Assembly: GCA_017962845.1 (NCBI GenBank) | Contig: JAGCUN010000026.1 | Coordinates: 1-64,000, forward strand | DNA length: 64,000 bases | Source of the DNA: Bacteroidales bacterium | Lineage (GTDB): Bacteria; Bacteroidota; Bacteroidia; Bacteroidales; WCHB1-69 | Reading direction: 5' to 3' | Part shown: piece after piece, positions 51,172 through 60,092 of the stretch | How the letters are laid out: the number at the start of each line of letters is the position of its first letter | How positions within the stretch are numbered: position 1 is the stretch's first letter | Made by a program: the position numbers and the translations under genes | The notes under the pieces: model-generated | The model's database searches: none | What the model was told of the DNA's origin: nothing | What the model saw: only the letters and a program-made list of their open reading frames with translations

Positions 51172-53655
51172 TCATCGTATCACTGTCAGGGTGCTGTGAT
51201 ACTCCAATGCCCGCACAAAGCCAATATAATGGAAGGTGTAGTAATATACTCCATCGGAATTGTGTGCGGCCGTAAAGCCTGTCTCGGCATTGTAAAGCAC
51301 CCCGTCTTTGATGTAGGTGCGGTAGTTCTCCATCTCAAACACCTTCTGCCCCCAACGGTCGTAGATGGTCAGCACATTATCCAGTTCAGGGTTCAGGTTT
51401 ACGATGGCGAACACATCGTTCACTCCATCACCATTAGGGGTGATGACGTTAGGGAATTCCAAATCGGCATCCACATACACATTGTGCGAAACCGCGCTCT
51501 CACATCCATACAATCCTGTAACAGTGAGCGTTACCGGAAAATCACCCCAATTACCATACGTATGCGAAGCTCCATCCACATCACTATCGGCCTCCTCTCC
51601 GTCACCAAACTCCCAATGCCAAGTAAAAGTCTCCCCAGGGTAAATGTCCGACAAATCGGTCAGGTTAATAAACTGTACGGGATTCCCATCCGACAGCATA
51701 ATGCGCTCTGGATTTGACACAAAATCGACTTGCGGTTTGCTATAGATGACAACATGAAGCGTCACCGTGCTGTCGCAGCCATATACGTTCTGCAAATTCT
51801 GCACGAAATCAACGTCACCAGCGTGAGCCACATCTTCATCGCTCAATGAAAAATTATGTTGCTGATAGGTCTCGTATTGACAGATGGTATCGTGAAAAAC
51901 GGTTTCACTTGTTGGTAAAATATTGGCGATCAACGTAAATACACTGTCACAACCGCTACTACTTGCGCCTTCATAAATGAAAGTATGCTCGCCCAATTCC
52001 ATCGTGTCGGCGGAGAAAAGAAAATTGTACTGCGCAAAGTAGTCGTTTTTGCACACATCCTCTGTGACATGGAGGTCATAAACGGGGTTGACGATAAGGT
52101 TGAGATTTTCGGTACTGTCGCAGCCGTACTGGTTGGTGAAGACCTGCTGGGCCTGGTTCATCCCTATAGTCAGCTCGTTAGCGGCCAACTGGAAGTTGAA
52201 GCCGTCAAAATCTTCTCCCTCGCAGATGGCTGTGTCGTGGGTAAAGATCTCGCTAGGAAGTATGGTGAGGTAAAGCGTCACAGCACTATCGCATTGGTTG
52301 ATAGAAGGATACGAATCGTGAAGGGTCTGTGTGCCGATAGTGGAAGTCTGTGCGGAGGTGGCTGTAAAGCCGTAGCCCGAGTATGGTTCCCGTTGGCAGA
52401 TGGTGTCATAGAAGTAGTGGTCGTAATTGGGGTTGACGGTGATGGTAAAATGGGCTGTGGCAGAGCAGCCGTTGGTATCGGTGAAGGTGTAGTCCATCGG
52501 ATACACGGCAGAAGAATCGTGGAAGAAGAAAGTGTGGTTGGCATCCACCCAGCCACCCTCATACACACCGCCGGCAGGAACTCCTGACAGAACGATGGAG
52601 GAGTCATTCAGACACTCTATATAGTCAGGGTGAGAAACTGACGGCTCATAGTCCACGATGGTGACCTCCCCCACGGCGGTAAGGTTGTCGGCATCGGTAA
52701 CGGTCACATAGTAGGTGCCGGCACAGAGGCCGAAAGCGGTGTCGGTAATCTGCTGGGAGTCATCGCTCCAGAGATAGGTGTAGGGCGGTGTGCCACCACT
52801 TGGGGTAGCCACAGCGATGGCGGCGCAAAAGATAACTGGGGGGTCGATGCAGACATCATTGCAAGTGGCGTAAGTGGGCGTGCTGCTCGTACTCTGCCAG
52901 TTGCCTCCATCGGGGATGCGGCGGAACGAATTGCCCAAATAGCTCTGCGGGTTCAGCGACGTGATGTATGTTTTACGGCTGGCCGGAATCTGGTCATAAG
53001 AAGGGAGGGTGCCCGAAAAACCGCAGTCGTTGGTGACGGGCGTGCAGGGGTAGCACGACATGCAGCTGTTGGTCTGACTGCACCAGCTAATGGCATCCTG
53101 CGGCACGCCATTAGCGTCGTAGAAGGCGAACCACCCACCGGCGTTAGGAAACCACAGACGGCCGCCGCCGGCATCAAGGCAGTAGCGGTCATCAATCACC
53201 ACCTCCACCACATTGCCACCATTCTGTACCAGGAGGCTGTCGGGCACGGCGGCGGCACGACTGCCACGCACCATACAGAACCCTTGTGGCGGCACCACCG
53301 TTCCAGCCGGCAAAGCGAATCCACCACCCCAGTTGCCAGACTGGTTGGTGTTGTCATAAGCATTGTTCCCCAAAAAATAGCACGAAATATCCACAGAATC
53401 ACACTTATGAGGGTTGTAGAGTTCTATCCACTCGCCTTCGCCACTGGTATGGTACTGACTCCCCACCATCGAACCATCATACGATGATGGCGACAGCATC
53501 ACCTCGTTGATGAGGATGGTAGGGCCATTGTAGTAGCACCCCTGCCCGATACAGTCAGTGTTGATGGTACCCGTAACATTGACAGTAAGAGGTGACTGGG
53601 CTTGTGCCATCGCACCAACCAACAAAACAAGTATGAAAGGAAGCAGTTTTTTCAT
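51172..53655 (-). CDS. Surface protein with lamin-tail, SprB-like and PKD domains and T9SS type B sorting domain
   Basis: An 827-residue protein with signal peptide (to AMAQAQ, ~20). A lamin-tail domain lies at ~45-200 (ILINEVMLSPSSYDG, GEGEWIELYNPHKCDSVDISCYFL); a SprB-type repeat at ~285-330 (SGGTPPYTYLWSDD, GTYYVTVTDADN); four cysteine-containing Ig-like modules with DTICQ/DTAICEGE and YGCDSTVTL signatures (~400-650); a PKD domain (FTWHWEFGDGE); and the type B sorting domain (FPNVITPNGDGVNDVF, YDRWGQKVFEMENY, ending EYHSTLTVIR). Exported by the T9SS; the repetitive build suggests an adhesin or matrix protein. It is paralogous at the C-terminus to the protein at 16879-18915. Promoter -7 at 53685-53692. 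Confidence 0.88.
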   Translation of the reverse strand: MKKLLPFILVLLVGAMAQAQSPLTVNVTGTINTDCIGQGCYYNGPTILINEVMLSPSSYDGSMVGSQYHTSGEGEWIELYNPHKCDSVDISCYFLGNNAYDNTNQSGNWGGGFALPAGTVVPPQGFCMVRGSRAAAVPDSLLVQNGGNVVEVVIDDRYCLDAGGGRLWFPNAGGWFAFYDANGVPQDAISWCSQTNSCMSCYPCTPVTNDCGFSGTLPSYDQIPASRKTYITSLNPQSYLGNSFRRIPDGGNWQSTSSTPTYATCNDVCIDPPVIFCAAIAVATPSGGTPPYTYLWSDDSQQITDTAFGLCAGTYYVTVTDADNLTAVGEVTIVDYEPSVSHPDYIECLNDSSIVLSGVPAGGVYEGGWVDANHTFFFHDSSAVYPMDYTFTDTNGCSATAHFTITVNPNYDHYFYDTICQREPYSGYGFTATSAQTSTIGTQTLHDSYPSINQCDSAVTLYLTILPSEIFTHDTAICEGEDFDGFNFQLAANELTIGMNQAQQVFTNQYGCDSTENLNLIVNPVYDLHVTEDVCKNDYFAQYNFLFSADTMELGEHTFIYEGASSSGCDSVFTLIANILPTSETVFHDTICQYETYQQHNFSLSDEDVAHAGDVDFVQNLQNVYGCDSTVTLHVVIYSKPQVDFVSNPERIMLSDGNPVQFINLTDLSDIYPGETFTWHWEFGDGEEADSDVDGASHTYGNWGDFPVTLTVTGLYGCESAVSHNVYVDADLEFPNVITPNGDGVNDVFAIVNLNPELDNVLTIYDRWGQKVFEMENYRTYIKDGVLYNAETGFTAAHNSDGVYYYTFHYIGFVRALEYHSTLTVIR

Positions 53656-53684
53656 AGGAATTCCTTTCGGGATTTTTCATCCTG

Positions 53685-53692
53685 CAAAACTA
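53685..53692 (-). promoter_or_regulatory. -7 box of the lamin-tail surface protein gene
   Basis: Minus-strand TAGTTTTG followed by CAGG, 29 bp upstream of ATG 53655. Confidence 0.6.
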
Positions 53693-53739
53693 CTGAAAAA
53701 TATCAATATTTCGCAAAAAAATCTCAAAAAAAATTCCCT

Positions 53740-55050
53740 TTACATCTTCATCCACCGAATCAGCTCTCTCCAGGTGACTTTCTTACCATAAAGAAGCAGT
53801 CCTACCCTATAGATTTTAGCGGCAAATTTAACACAGAGCAGGAAGGTCAGCAGCAAGATTCCGCCAGACAACAACAGCTCCCAGAGGGGGACACCCGATG
53901 GGATGCGGTACAGCATCGCGATGGGGGAGGTAAACGGGATGAATGACAGCCAACGTATGAGTTCGTGTTGCGGCGATATGCCACTGGCAATAACAATCAG
54001 CGAAGCAATAAGTGGGATGCTGATAGGCAGCACCAGCTGCTGCGAATCGGTCTCGTTGTCGGTGGCCGAACCGACCCCCGCAAAAAGGGATGCGTACATC
54101 AGATAGCCGATGATGAAGTAAAAAAGAAAGCAGAAAATGAGTGTGCTGAAGGGGAAGGAATAGAAAGTTGAGATATTGGTGAAGACATCACTGTTGGTGG
54201 CCACAGTGGCCCCTGCGAAACCACCCCCGTTTTGCGAAAGCAGCTCTGCAGTGGAATTGTCGGAGAACACCTGCGGAGCCACACTGCCCACCACAAAAAT
54301 CATAAGGACAATGAGGGTAATCTGAGCCACAAACTGGGTGAGTCCGGTAAGTGCCACTCCCACAATCTTGCCCATCATGAACTGGAAAGGCTTTACCGAG
54401 GAGACTATCACCTCGATGATGCGGTTGGACTTTTCCTCAATGACGCTACGCATCACTTGATTGGCATAGGTGAAAACGAAGAAGTAGATGAGCACTCCAC
54501 AGATAATGCCCACAAAGCGGTTCATCTCCACCATCTTCTCCTGAGCCCGCCCATCTCTGTCAATCTGCAGGGTCTGAATATCACTATGAGCATTCTCCTT
54601 GATGACCTTATAGCGTTGCACATCCACGTTGAACTCCTGCTGAAGGGCACGGTCGAACATCACCTCATCCATCTGCTCTGAAATCCCATTCTTCAGGCTC
54701 AACGGAGGGTCCTTATAAAAGAAGAGGTTGGCACGATTCGACTGCGAGCCACTAAGGATGTGCAGCACCGCATCGCACTCTCCATTCACACATCGCTGCT
54801 TCAACCCCTCCAGCTCTCCGCTCGGATATTCAAACTTTATCTTAGAAGTATTGTGAAATTTATGGATAAAATAACTATTGTCATCCAACACATATATCGT
54901 GCAGCTCTTGTCGGTGTGATTGCTCAAATATACGGGGAGCAGGATCAGCACAACCATGATAACAGGCATGAGCAGCGTAGTGATGATGAACGATTTCTTC
55001 CTGATTCGCGTAAGGAATTCGCGTGAGATGATGACCAGTATCTTGTTCAT
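53740..55050 (-). CDS. ABC-2 type transporter permease (NatB-like)
   Basis: A 436-residue inner-membrane protein: an N-terminal membrane segment (~22-44), a large extracytoplasmic loop (~45-175), then five further segments in the C-terminal half. The opening NKILVIISREFLTRIRKKSFIITTLLMP and the later VIEEKSNRIIEVIVSSVKPFQFMMGKIVG are hallmarks of NatB/YhaP-type ABC-2 permeases, which export sodium or an unknown substrate. The ATP-binding subunit gene lies directly upstream (6 bp gap) in the same unit. The substrate cannot be told from the sequence. Confidence 0.9.
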   Translation of the reverse strand: MNKILVIISREFLTRIRKKSFIITTLLMPVIMVVLILLPVYLSNHTDKSCTIYVLDDNSYFIHKFHNTSKIKFEYPSGELEGLKQRCVNGECDAVLHILSGSQSNRANLFFYKDPPLSLKNGISEQMDEVMFDRALQQEFNVDVQRYKVIKENAHSDIQTLQIDRDGRAQEKMVEMNRFVGIICGVLIYFFVFTYANQVMRSVIEEKSNRIIEVIVSSVKPFQFMMGKIVGVALTGLTQFVAQITLIVLMIFVVGSVAPQVFSDNSTAELLSQNGGGFAGATVATNSDVFTNISTFYSFPFSTLIFCFLFYFIIGYLMYASLFAGVGSATDNETDSQQLVLPISIPLIASLIVIASGISPQHELIRWLSFIPFTSPIAMLYRIPSGVPLWELLLSGGILLLTFLLCVKFAAKIYRVGLLLYGKKVTWRELIRWMKM

Positions 55051-55056
55051 GTCCGA

Positions 55057-55977
55057 CTAATGGTTTTCGTTTTGTGCTTGAATGGTACGGATGAAAATGT
55101 CATTCATGGAGGGCAACATTTCGCCGAAGCTGAGGATAGGATAGCGTGCGATGAAGTATTGCAGGAGGTCGTTCGCCTTATGCATGTCTGTAACCTGAAG
55201 CTGCACAGTGGTGGTTTGTTCATCGTTGTTGCAGGAGAGAATCTGCATCCACTCCGGCAGGTCGCTGATGTCGGCCTGGCCGTCGAAAGTGATATGGAAT
55301 CGGTTCTGCCGGAAGGTGCGCCTCACCTCGTTCACCGCTCCATTGATGATGACTTTCCCCTTGTTGACGAGGGCAATATCATCACAAATCTCCTCCACGG
55401 ACGCCATGTTGTGGGTGGAGAGGATGATGGTGGCCCCATGCTCTTTCAGCTCCATAATCTCAGATTTCAGCTGCTCCGCATTGATGGGGTCAAAGCCAGA
55501 GAAAGGCTCGTCAAAGATAAGAAAATCAGGGTGGTGAGCCACCGTCACGATAAACTGAACCTTCTGCTGCATACCTTTTGACAGGTCTTCCACGCGCCGG
55601 TTCCACCATGACTCGATACCGAGCTTATGGAACCAATGCTGGAGCGAATCGATGGCATCGCGCCGCGACATGCCGCGAAGACGGGCCATATAGATAGCTT
55701 GCTCCGACACTTTCATTTTCTTGTAAAGCCCTCTCTCTTCTGGCAGATAGCCGATATTGGACACATCGGCAGCAGTGAGCGGGTGGCCGCAAAAACGGAC
55801 ACTTCCGCTGTCAGGAGTGTTGATACAAGTGAGCAGCCGTATCAAGGTAGTCTTCCCTGCCCCATTGGGACCGAGCAGCCCGAAGATACGCCCTTGGGCG
55901 ATGGAGAGCGACAGGTCATCTAATGCCTTGTAACGCCCGAACCTTTTAGTGACGTTTTCTACTTCAATGATATTCAT
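55057..55977 (-). CDS. ABC transporter ATP-binding protein (NatA-like)
   Basis: A 306-residue ATPase. Walker A GPNGAGKTT (~36-44), Q-loop region IGYLPEERGLYKKMKV, signature LSKGMQQKVQF, Walker B FLIFDEPFSGFDP, H-loop LSTHN. The LPEERGLY and LSKGMQQK variants mark the NatA/YhaQ branch. A C-terminal ~80-residue extension (FHITFDGQADISDLPEWM...) is usual there. It drives the permease encoded next. Its start overlaps the stop of the DUF4290 gene by 4 bp (55974-55977), so the three genes form one translationally coupled unit. Confidence 0.93.
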   Translation of the reverse strand: MNIIEVENVTKRFGRYKALDDLSLSIAQGRIFGLLGPNGAGKTTLIRLLTCINTPDSGSVRFCGHPLTAADVSNIGYLPEERGLYKKMKVSEQAIYMARLRGMSRRDAIDSLQHWFHKLGIESWWNRRVEDLSKGMQQKVQFIVTVAHHPDFLIFDEPFSGFDPINAEQLKSEIMELKEHGATIILSTHNMASVEEICDDIALVNKGKVIINGAVNEVRRTFRQNRFHITFDGQADISDLPEWMQILSCNNDEQTTTVQLQVTDMHKANDLLQYFIARYPILSFGEMLPSMNDIFIRTIQAQNENH

Positions 55978-56678
55978 ACGCTCTCTGTGACCGTGCTTTT
56001 GCGTTTTTTCTTACGTTTCTTTTTCTTTTTCGCGGGTAGAGTGGTGTTAGTAGCCGGAAGATCTGTGATAGCGTTAAAGACAAAGCCTTCCGGAAGGGTC
56101 AGCTTTCCACCCGACAACTCGTAGAGTTGGCTGATGATGACAGAGTCTTCCACCGTGTCGCGATTCCAGGTCAGATAAAGCTTTTTCATCTGGTTGGCGA
56201 TATCTTTCGTGAGTTGCACCTTTTCGGGCCCCTCAGGGTATTGCGACACTTTCTGAATCATTTCATCCAAATACCGGCCGTAGGAGCGCACTCGAATGCC
56301 TGTCTTCTTATACTCGCTTTTCGGTACGACATGCACGGTCTCCTTTTCTTTTTCAGGCTTCTCAAAGGGGGAGTCTATATCGAGCTGGTAGTTGGAAATG
56401 ATAATCAGATGATCCCACAGCTTCTGCCAATAGTCCAACGACTCCTTCAGTTTTTGCAGCTGCGGGTCAGGCTGGGCATTGTTGTTAGTGGGCGGATTGG
56501 TCATTGCGCCAGAAGCCAGCGATGGAGAAGTCATTGACATGGCCTTGATGATGGCCTTAGCCGCCTCGTTGCGCTTTTGCCGATCCTCGATGGTGACGGC
56601 CTGTTCTATCATTTTTTGAATATTTCGACCGTATTCCCTGATTTCCAATTTGTTACGAGCAGTATTATATTCTAGCAT
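55974..56678 (-). CDS. DUF4290 domain-containing protein
   Basis: A 234-residue protein from ATG 56678 (MLEYNTARNKLEIREYGRNIQKMIEQAV), the conserved opening of the DUF4290 family, which is nearly confined to Bacteroidota. Conserved KLWDHLIIISNYQLDIDSPFE is in the middle and GIRVRSYGRYLDEMIQK later, apparently a second copy of the YGR-I--MI motif. The C-terminus has a very basic run (KKKKKRKKKRKST) that could bind nucleic acid. The frame stays open upstream to 56783, but that part precedes the -7 box at 56699-56706. Function is unknown; it is the first gene of the ABC transporter unit. Confidence 0.85.
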   Translation of the reverse strand: MLEYNTARNKLEIREYGRNIQKMIEQAVTIEDRQKRNEAAKAIIKAMSMTSPSLASGAMTNPPTNNNAQPDPQLQKLKESLDYWQKLWDHLIIISNYQLDIDSPFEKPEKEKETVHVVPKSEYKKTGIRVRSYGRYLDEMIQKVSQYPEGPEKVQLTKDIANQMKKLYLTWNRDTVEDSVIISQLYELSGGKLTLPEGFVFNAITDLPATNTTLPAKKKKKRKKKRKSTVTESV

Positions 56679-56698
56679 GTGAGAAAAACATTTGTTTG

Positions 56699-56706
56699 CA
56701 AAGATA
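56699..56706 (-). promoter_or_regulatory. -7 box of the DUF4290-ABC transporter unit
   Basis: Minus-strand TATCTTTG followed by CAAAC, 20 bp upstream of ATG 56678. It excludes the longer in-frame start at 56783. Confidence 0.65.
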
Positions 56707-56736
56707 CTATTTAATTTGAAAATGGCACGACACAAA

Positions 56737-57759
56737 TTATTCCGTTTTGGCGGCCTGCTGGCGCACATCCACCACAGGCACATTCACCACTTCGGTGAGT
56801 GCCTCACGAAGCTTGTCGCTATGGAGCGTATAACCGCTGGGAGACCATGGATTAATACTGATAGCCAACAATTTGGGCTGGCGCAACACAGTCATCCTGC
56901 CTCCTTTTTGCAAATAGGCACGCACCGCCTGCGGGGTAGCGAAAACGCGGGTGAAATCTTTGATAATCAGCTCGGTATGAAAAATCTCCGGTTGCATACG
57001 CAACGTATCAAGAAGCTTGTCGCTCACTGCGCCACTCACGAAAAGTCGACCTCCATACTGGTAAAGTCTCTCTTTCTGCTGTTGTAGCAAAAGCGCAGAG
57101 GGAATTTCCAAATCTACGGGAGTGTCATCCTCAGAAATGGCCCATATCCCCTGCTCAATGGAGGCAAGCTGCGCGGCGCATGACAAATCAGCAACGGGCA
57201 GATGCAACAAATCATAAACAAAGCGGGTCTGCCTCACCAATTCCTGTAAGTTGGTGGACAAGGCGGCGCCCGTAGCCAGAATCATAGCGTCGGTGATGGC
57301 AGGTGAGGCAAGACTTTTACGCGAAAGAGCCCCGTCCACCAGCACGGTATGAGCCCCCAGCCGTTGCATCTCGCTAATGGTCGCACGCAACAGTCCCGTG
57401 GTCACCGGACCGGAGAGAATAACCTTACCAGTGGTGATCGCACGAGCGGTCACCAAACGTCCAAGAGCAGTCTGCCACTCTGTAAGACCTTGTATATCAG
57501 AAATAAGACGACGAGCATGGTAAAATTTCTCCGAAGTAGAAAAAAAAGTTCCAGCAGCCAGGGTAATCTCTGGCTTAGCCGTACGTGTCACCTGATCACA
57601 ACTCTCGCCGTCAATGCCGATGGAGGTCACTCCCACAGGATGCCCGATACGGCTGCAACCACGCAGCACGTAGTTCATGCACTCCGTCTTACCCGTATTC
57701 TTCTCCATCCCAACAACAGCAACGGATTTATAACTACTAACTTCTTCTATCAGAGACAT
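56737..57759 (-). CDS. KamB-like P-loop ATPase (aminomutase reactivase-type)
   Basis: A 340-residue protein. The P-loop is unusual, VGMEKNTGKTECMNYVL (16-32), with five residues between G and GKT; together with GVTSIGIDGESCDQVTRTAKPEITLAAGTFFSTSEKF it matches my memory of KamB, the ATPase that reactivates lysine 5,6-aminomutase. After it come LSGPVTTGLLRATISEMQRLGAHTVLVDGALSRKSLASPAITDAMILATGA, which look like a family feature, and a C-terminal domain of unknown role. No kamC, kamD or kamE is next to it; kamA is 27 kb away. It could instead be a broader Bacteroidota family of similar fold, so the name is tentative. Single gene with good promoter. Confidence 0.65.
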   Translation of the reverse strand: MSLIEEVSSYKSVAVVGMEKNTGKTECMNYVLRGCSRIGHPVGVTSIGIDGESCDQVTRTAKPEITLAAGTFFSTSEKFYHARRLISDIQGLTEWQTALGRLVTARAITTGKVILSGPVTTGLLRATISEMQRLGAHTVLVDGALSRKSLASPAITDAMILATGAALSTNLQELVRQTRFVYDLLHLPVADLSCAAQLASIEQGIWAISEDDTPVDLEIPSALLLQQQKERLYQYGGRLFVSGAVSDKLLDTLRMQPEIFHTELIIKDFTRVFATPQAVRAYLQKGGRMTVLRQPKLLAISINPWSPSGYTLHSDKLREALTEVVNVPVVDVRQQAAKTE

Positions 57760-57782
57760 CTAACTACTTTTATTTTCAACTG

Positions 57783-57790
57783 CAAAAATA
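57783..57790 (-). promoter_or_regulatory. -7 box of the KamB-like gene
   Basis: Minus-strand TATTTTTG followed by CAG, 23 bp upstream of ATG 57759. Confidence 0.65.
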
Positions 57791-57831
57791 GAAAATTTTG
57801 GGGATTTTTAGCACCCTATTATTATTGATAT

Positions 57832-57858
57832 AAAAAAAGGCCGCTGTTAGGCGGCCTT
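57832..57858 (-). terminator. Terminator of mreB
   Basis: AAGGCCGC (57837-57844) pairs with GCGGCCTT (57851-57858), 8 bp and a 6-nt loop; on the minus strand it is followed by a run of T. It lies 18 bp after the mreB stop. Confidence 0.88.
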
Positions 57859-57876
57859 ATCCTATCTTTTGAATCC

Positions 57877-58905
57877 CTATTTCATCAGGAATGGGAATTT
57901 GTCGATGTTCTTGAGGGCGATGCCTGTACCTCTTGCCACGGCCATCAGCGGGTTGTCAGCGATATGGACAGGCAGATGGGTCATCTGTGATATGCGCTTG
58001 TCAAGACCGCGCAGCAGTGCACCACCACCTGCAATGTAGATACCGTTCTTATAAATATCCACACACATTTCCGGAGGCGTACTCTCCAACGTGCTCTTGA
58101 TGGCACTTTCAATTTCAGAAATGGAATGATCCAAGGCCTGGGCGATCTCCCGATAGTTGACCTTCACAGACACGGGAAGCCCCTGCACAAGGTCACGTCC
58201 CTGCACCTCATAGTCTTCTGGCGGATCTTCCAGATCCTCAATGGCTGAACCGACTTTAATCTTGATACGTTCGGCCGTGGGTTCTCCGATAGAGAGGTTG
58301 TGCTTGCGGCGCATATAGTCGATGATATTGTCGTTGAACTCGTCACCAGCAGTTTTACTGGAACGGCAGGTCACAATACCACCCAGTGCGATGACAGCCA
58401 CCTCGCTGGTACCACCACCGATGTCAACAATCATATTACCGTCTTCGCTCAACACATCTCGACCTATACCGATAGCGGCAGCCATCGGCTCATGGATCAA
58501 ACGCACCTCCTTGGCTCCAGCTTGCTCAGCCGAGTCGCGTACAGCACGTTTCTCCACCTCTGTGATACCAGAGGGGATGCAGATCACCATTTTCAGAGCG
58601 GGCGGGAACAAATGTCCCTTAAGTCCTGGCATAGCCTTGATGAACTCTTTGAGCATCAACTCGGTAGCCTGGAAGTTGGCAATCACACCGTCCTTCAGCG
58701 GACGGATAGTTTGAATCTCTTCATGGGTCTTGCCATGCATCATCTGGGCCTTTTTGCCTACCGCCTTCACCTGCTTGGTGTTTTTATCAAGCGCGATAAT
58801 AGACGGTTCATCAACTACCAGCTGGTCGTTGAGCAGAATAATGGTGTTGGCAGTCCCTAAATCAATTGCGATTTCTTTTGTAAATAAAGAAGATAAACGG
58901 CGCAT
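57877..58905 (-). CDS. mreB: Rod shape-determining protein MreB
   Basis: A 342-residue bacterial actin that guides side-wall synthesis. Nucleotide-binding motifs are present: phosphate 1 AIDLGTANTIIL (~13-24), phosphate 2 MIVDIGGGTSEVAVIALGG (~158-176), adenosine YIAGGGALLRGLDK near the C-terminus. The N-terminal RRLSSLFTKE is usual. It implies rod or elongated cells. mreC, mreD and pbp2 do not follow: on the minus strand it ends at a terminator, so it is transcribed alone here or with the efflux genes upstream (102 bp gap). Confidence 0.97.
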   Translation of the reverse strand: MRRLSSLFTKEIAIDLGTANTIILLNDQLVVDEPSIIALDKNTKQVKAVGKKAQMMHGKTHEEIQTIRPLKDGVIANFQATELMLKEFIKAMPGLKGHLFPPALKMVICIPSGITEVEKRAVRDSAEQAGAKEVRLIHEPMAAAIGIGRDVLSEDGNMIVDIGGGTSEVAVIALGGIVTCRSSKTAGDEFNDNIIDYMRRKHNLSIGEPTAERIKIKVGSAIEDLEDPPEDYEVQGRDLVQGLPVSVKVNYREIAQALDHSISEIESAIKSTLESTPPEMCVDIYKNGIYIAGGGALLRGLDKRISQMTHLPVHIADNPLMAVARGTGIALKNIDKFPFLMK

Positions 58906-59006
58906 TGTGTTTTTAGATTTGAGATTGCAAAGGTTATATTTTTATTTCGATTTTTTACGACCGTTTTCTGCTTTTGTTTCAATTTTTTGAAAAAAAATTC
59001 ATGAAA

Positions 59007-60068
59007 CTACTCAGCGACGGGTATCTCCACCTGTTCTGAAAGCACTTCCGGGTTCTTTACCTTGACAGACATGCCGTTGTTCAGCTTGGTCTGGCCGGTG
59101 ATCACCACGAAGGAACCGCTCTCCACACCAGAGATAAGCTCGTACCGATCGCCCATTCGCCGTCCGAGGGCAACCTTTTGATAGGAAACTTTACCATTCT
59201 GATACACATATACATAACGGTCACCAGAGCCCTGCTGTTTGATGATGCACTGGTCGGGAATAACCACATGCTGGGCCGTGCCATAGTTCATGGTGACATG
59301 GGCATACATGCCGGGACGGATTTTGGCATTGGCATTCGCCAAGGTGATTTCCACAGGGAAGGTGTGGGTGCGAGTGTCGATAGTAGGATAAAGGAGCGTC
59401 ACTTTGCCAGTAAACTCTTCATCCTCAAAAACCTCAATCTTGACTTTTGCGGTCATGCCAAGCTTCACCTGCTTGTACTGGCTCTCCGACACGTTAATAA
59501 GGATTTTCACAGGGGAGATCTGCTGCACCTGCAGGATGGGATTGCCTGCGTAGATGTCGCCGCTATCATAATTTCGCAGCGTCACTACACCATTCAAAGG
59601 ACTGGTCAGGGTGGTGTTGACGATGGTATTCTGATAGTTGCTGCGGAGCACATCCAGCTGGGCCTTCTGCGCATCCCAGTCCGACTTGGAAATACCACCC
59701 GCCTTGTACAGCTCGTCAATACGCTTGAAGGAGGTCTCCATATTGTCAAGCTGCGTCTTCAGGTTGGCTTCGTTGGTGGCATCCATCGACACCAACTTCT
59801 GACCTTTCTTCACCATATCACCGACCTCCACATAGATGGCATCAATTCTGCCAGCGATGGTGGGAGCGATGTTGTTGGTGGCTTCAGCTTGTACCACAGC
59901 AGTGTATTCGTACAACTGGTCCACATCTTCGGTGGTAACCTGCGCCAGCGTCACCTGCTGCACCTTCTTTTCAGCATTCTGGGTAGTGTTTTCATCTTTC
60001 TTGTTGCATCCGGTTGCAACAACAGCAACGGTTGCCAACAACATGAGAATTTTTGCGATGTTTTTCAT
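59007..60068 (-). CDS. Periplasmic adaptor (membrane fusion protein), RND/HlyD type
   Basis: A 353-residue lipoprotein (lipobox ATGC, C21) that would link an inner-membrane pump to TolC. Order: lipoyl half (APTIAGRIDAIYVEVGDMVKKGQKL, ~70-94), a short alpha-hairpin (~105-145), second lipoyl half (TTLTSPLNGVVTLRNYDSGDIYAGNPILQVQQISPVKI), beta-barrel (KLGMTAKVKIEVFEDEEFTGKVTLLYPTID), and the membrane-proximal domain. It lies 24 bp downstream of the TolC gene in one unit. No pump gene (RND or MacB type) follows; the next gene is mreB. Confidence 0.92.
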   Translation of the reverse strand: MKNIAKILMLLATVAVVATGCNKKDENTTQNAEKKVQQVTLAQVTTEDVDQLYEYTAVVQAEATNNIAPTIAGRIDAIYVEVGDMVKKGQKLVSMDATNEANLKTQLDNMETSFKRIDELYKAGGISKSDWDAQKAQLDVLRSNYQNTIVNTTLTSPLNGVVTLRNYDSGDIYAGNPILQVQQISPVKILINVSESQYKQVKLGMTAKVKIEVFEDEEFTGKVTLLYPTIDTRTHTFPVEITLANANAKIRPGMYAHVTMNYGTAQHVVIPDQCIIKQQGSGDRYVYVYQNGKVSYQKVALGRRMGDRYELISGVESGSFVVITGQTKLNNGMSVKVKNPEVLSEQVEIPVAE

Positions 60069-60092
60069 ATTTAAATAATGTCTTGTTTTTCA

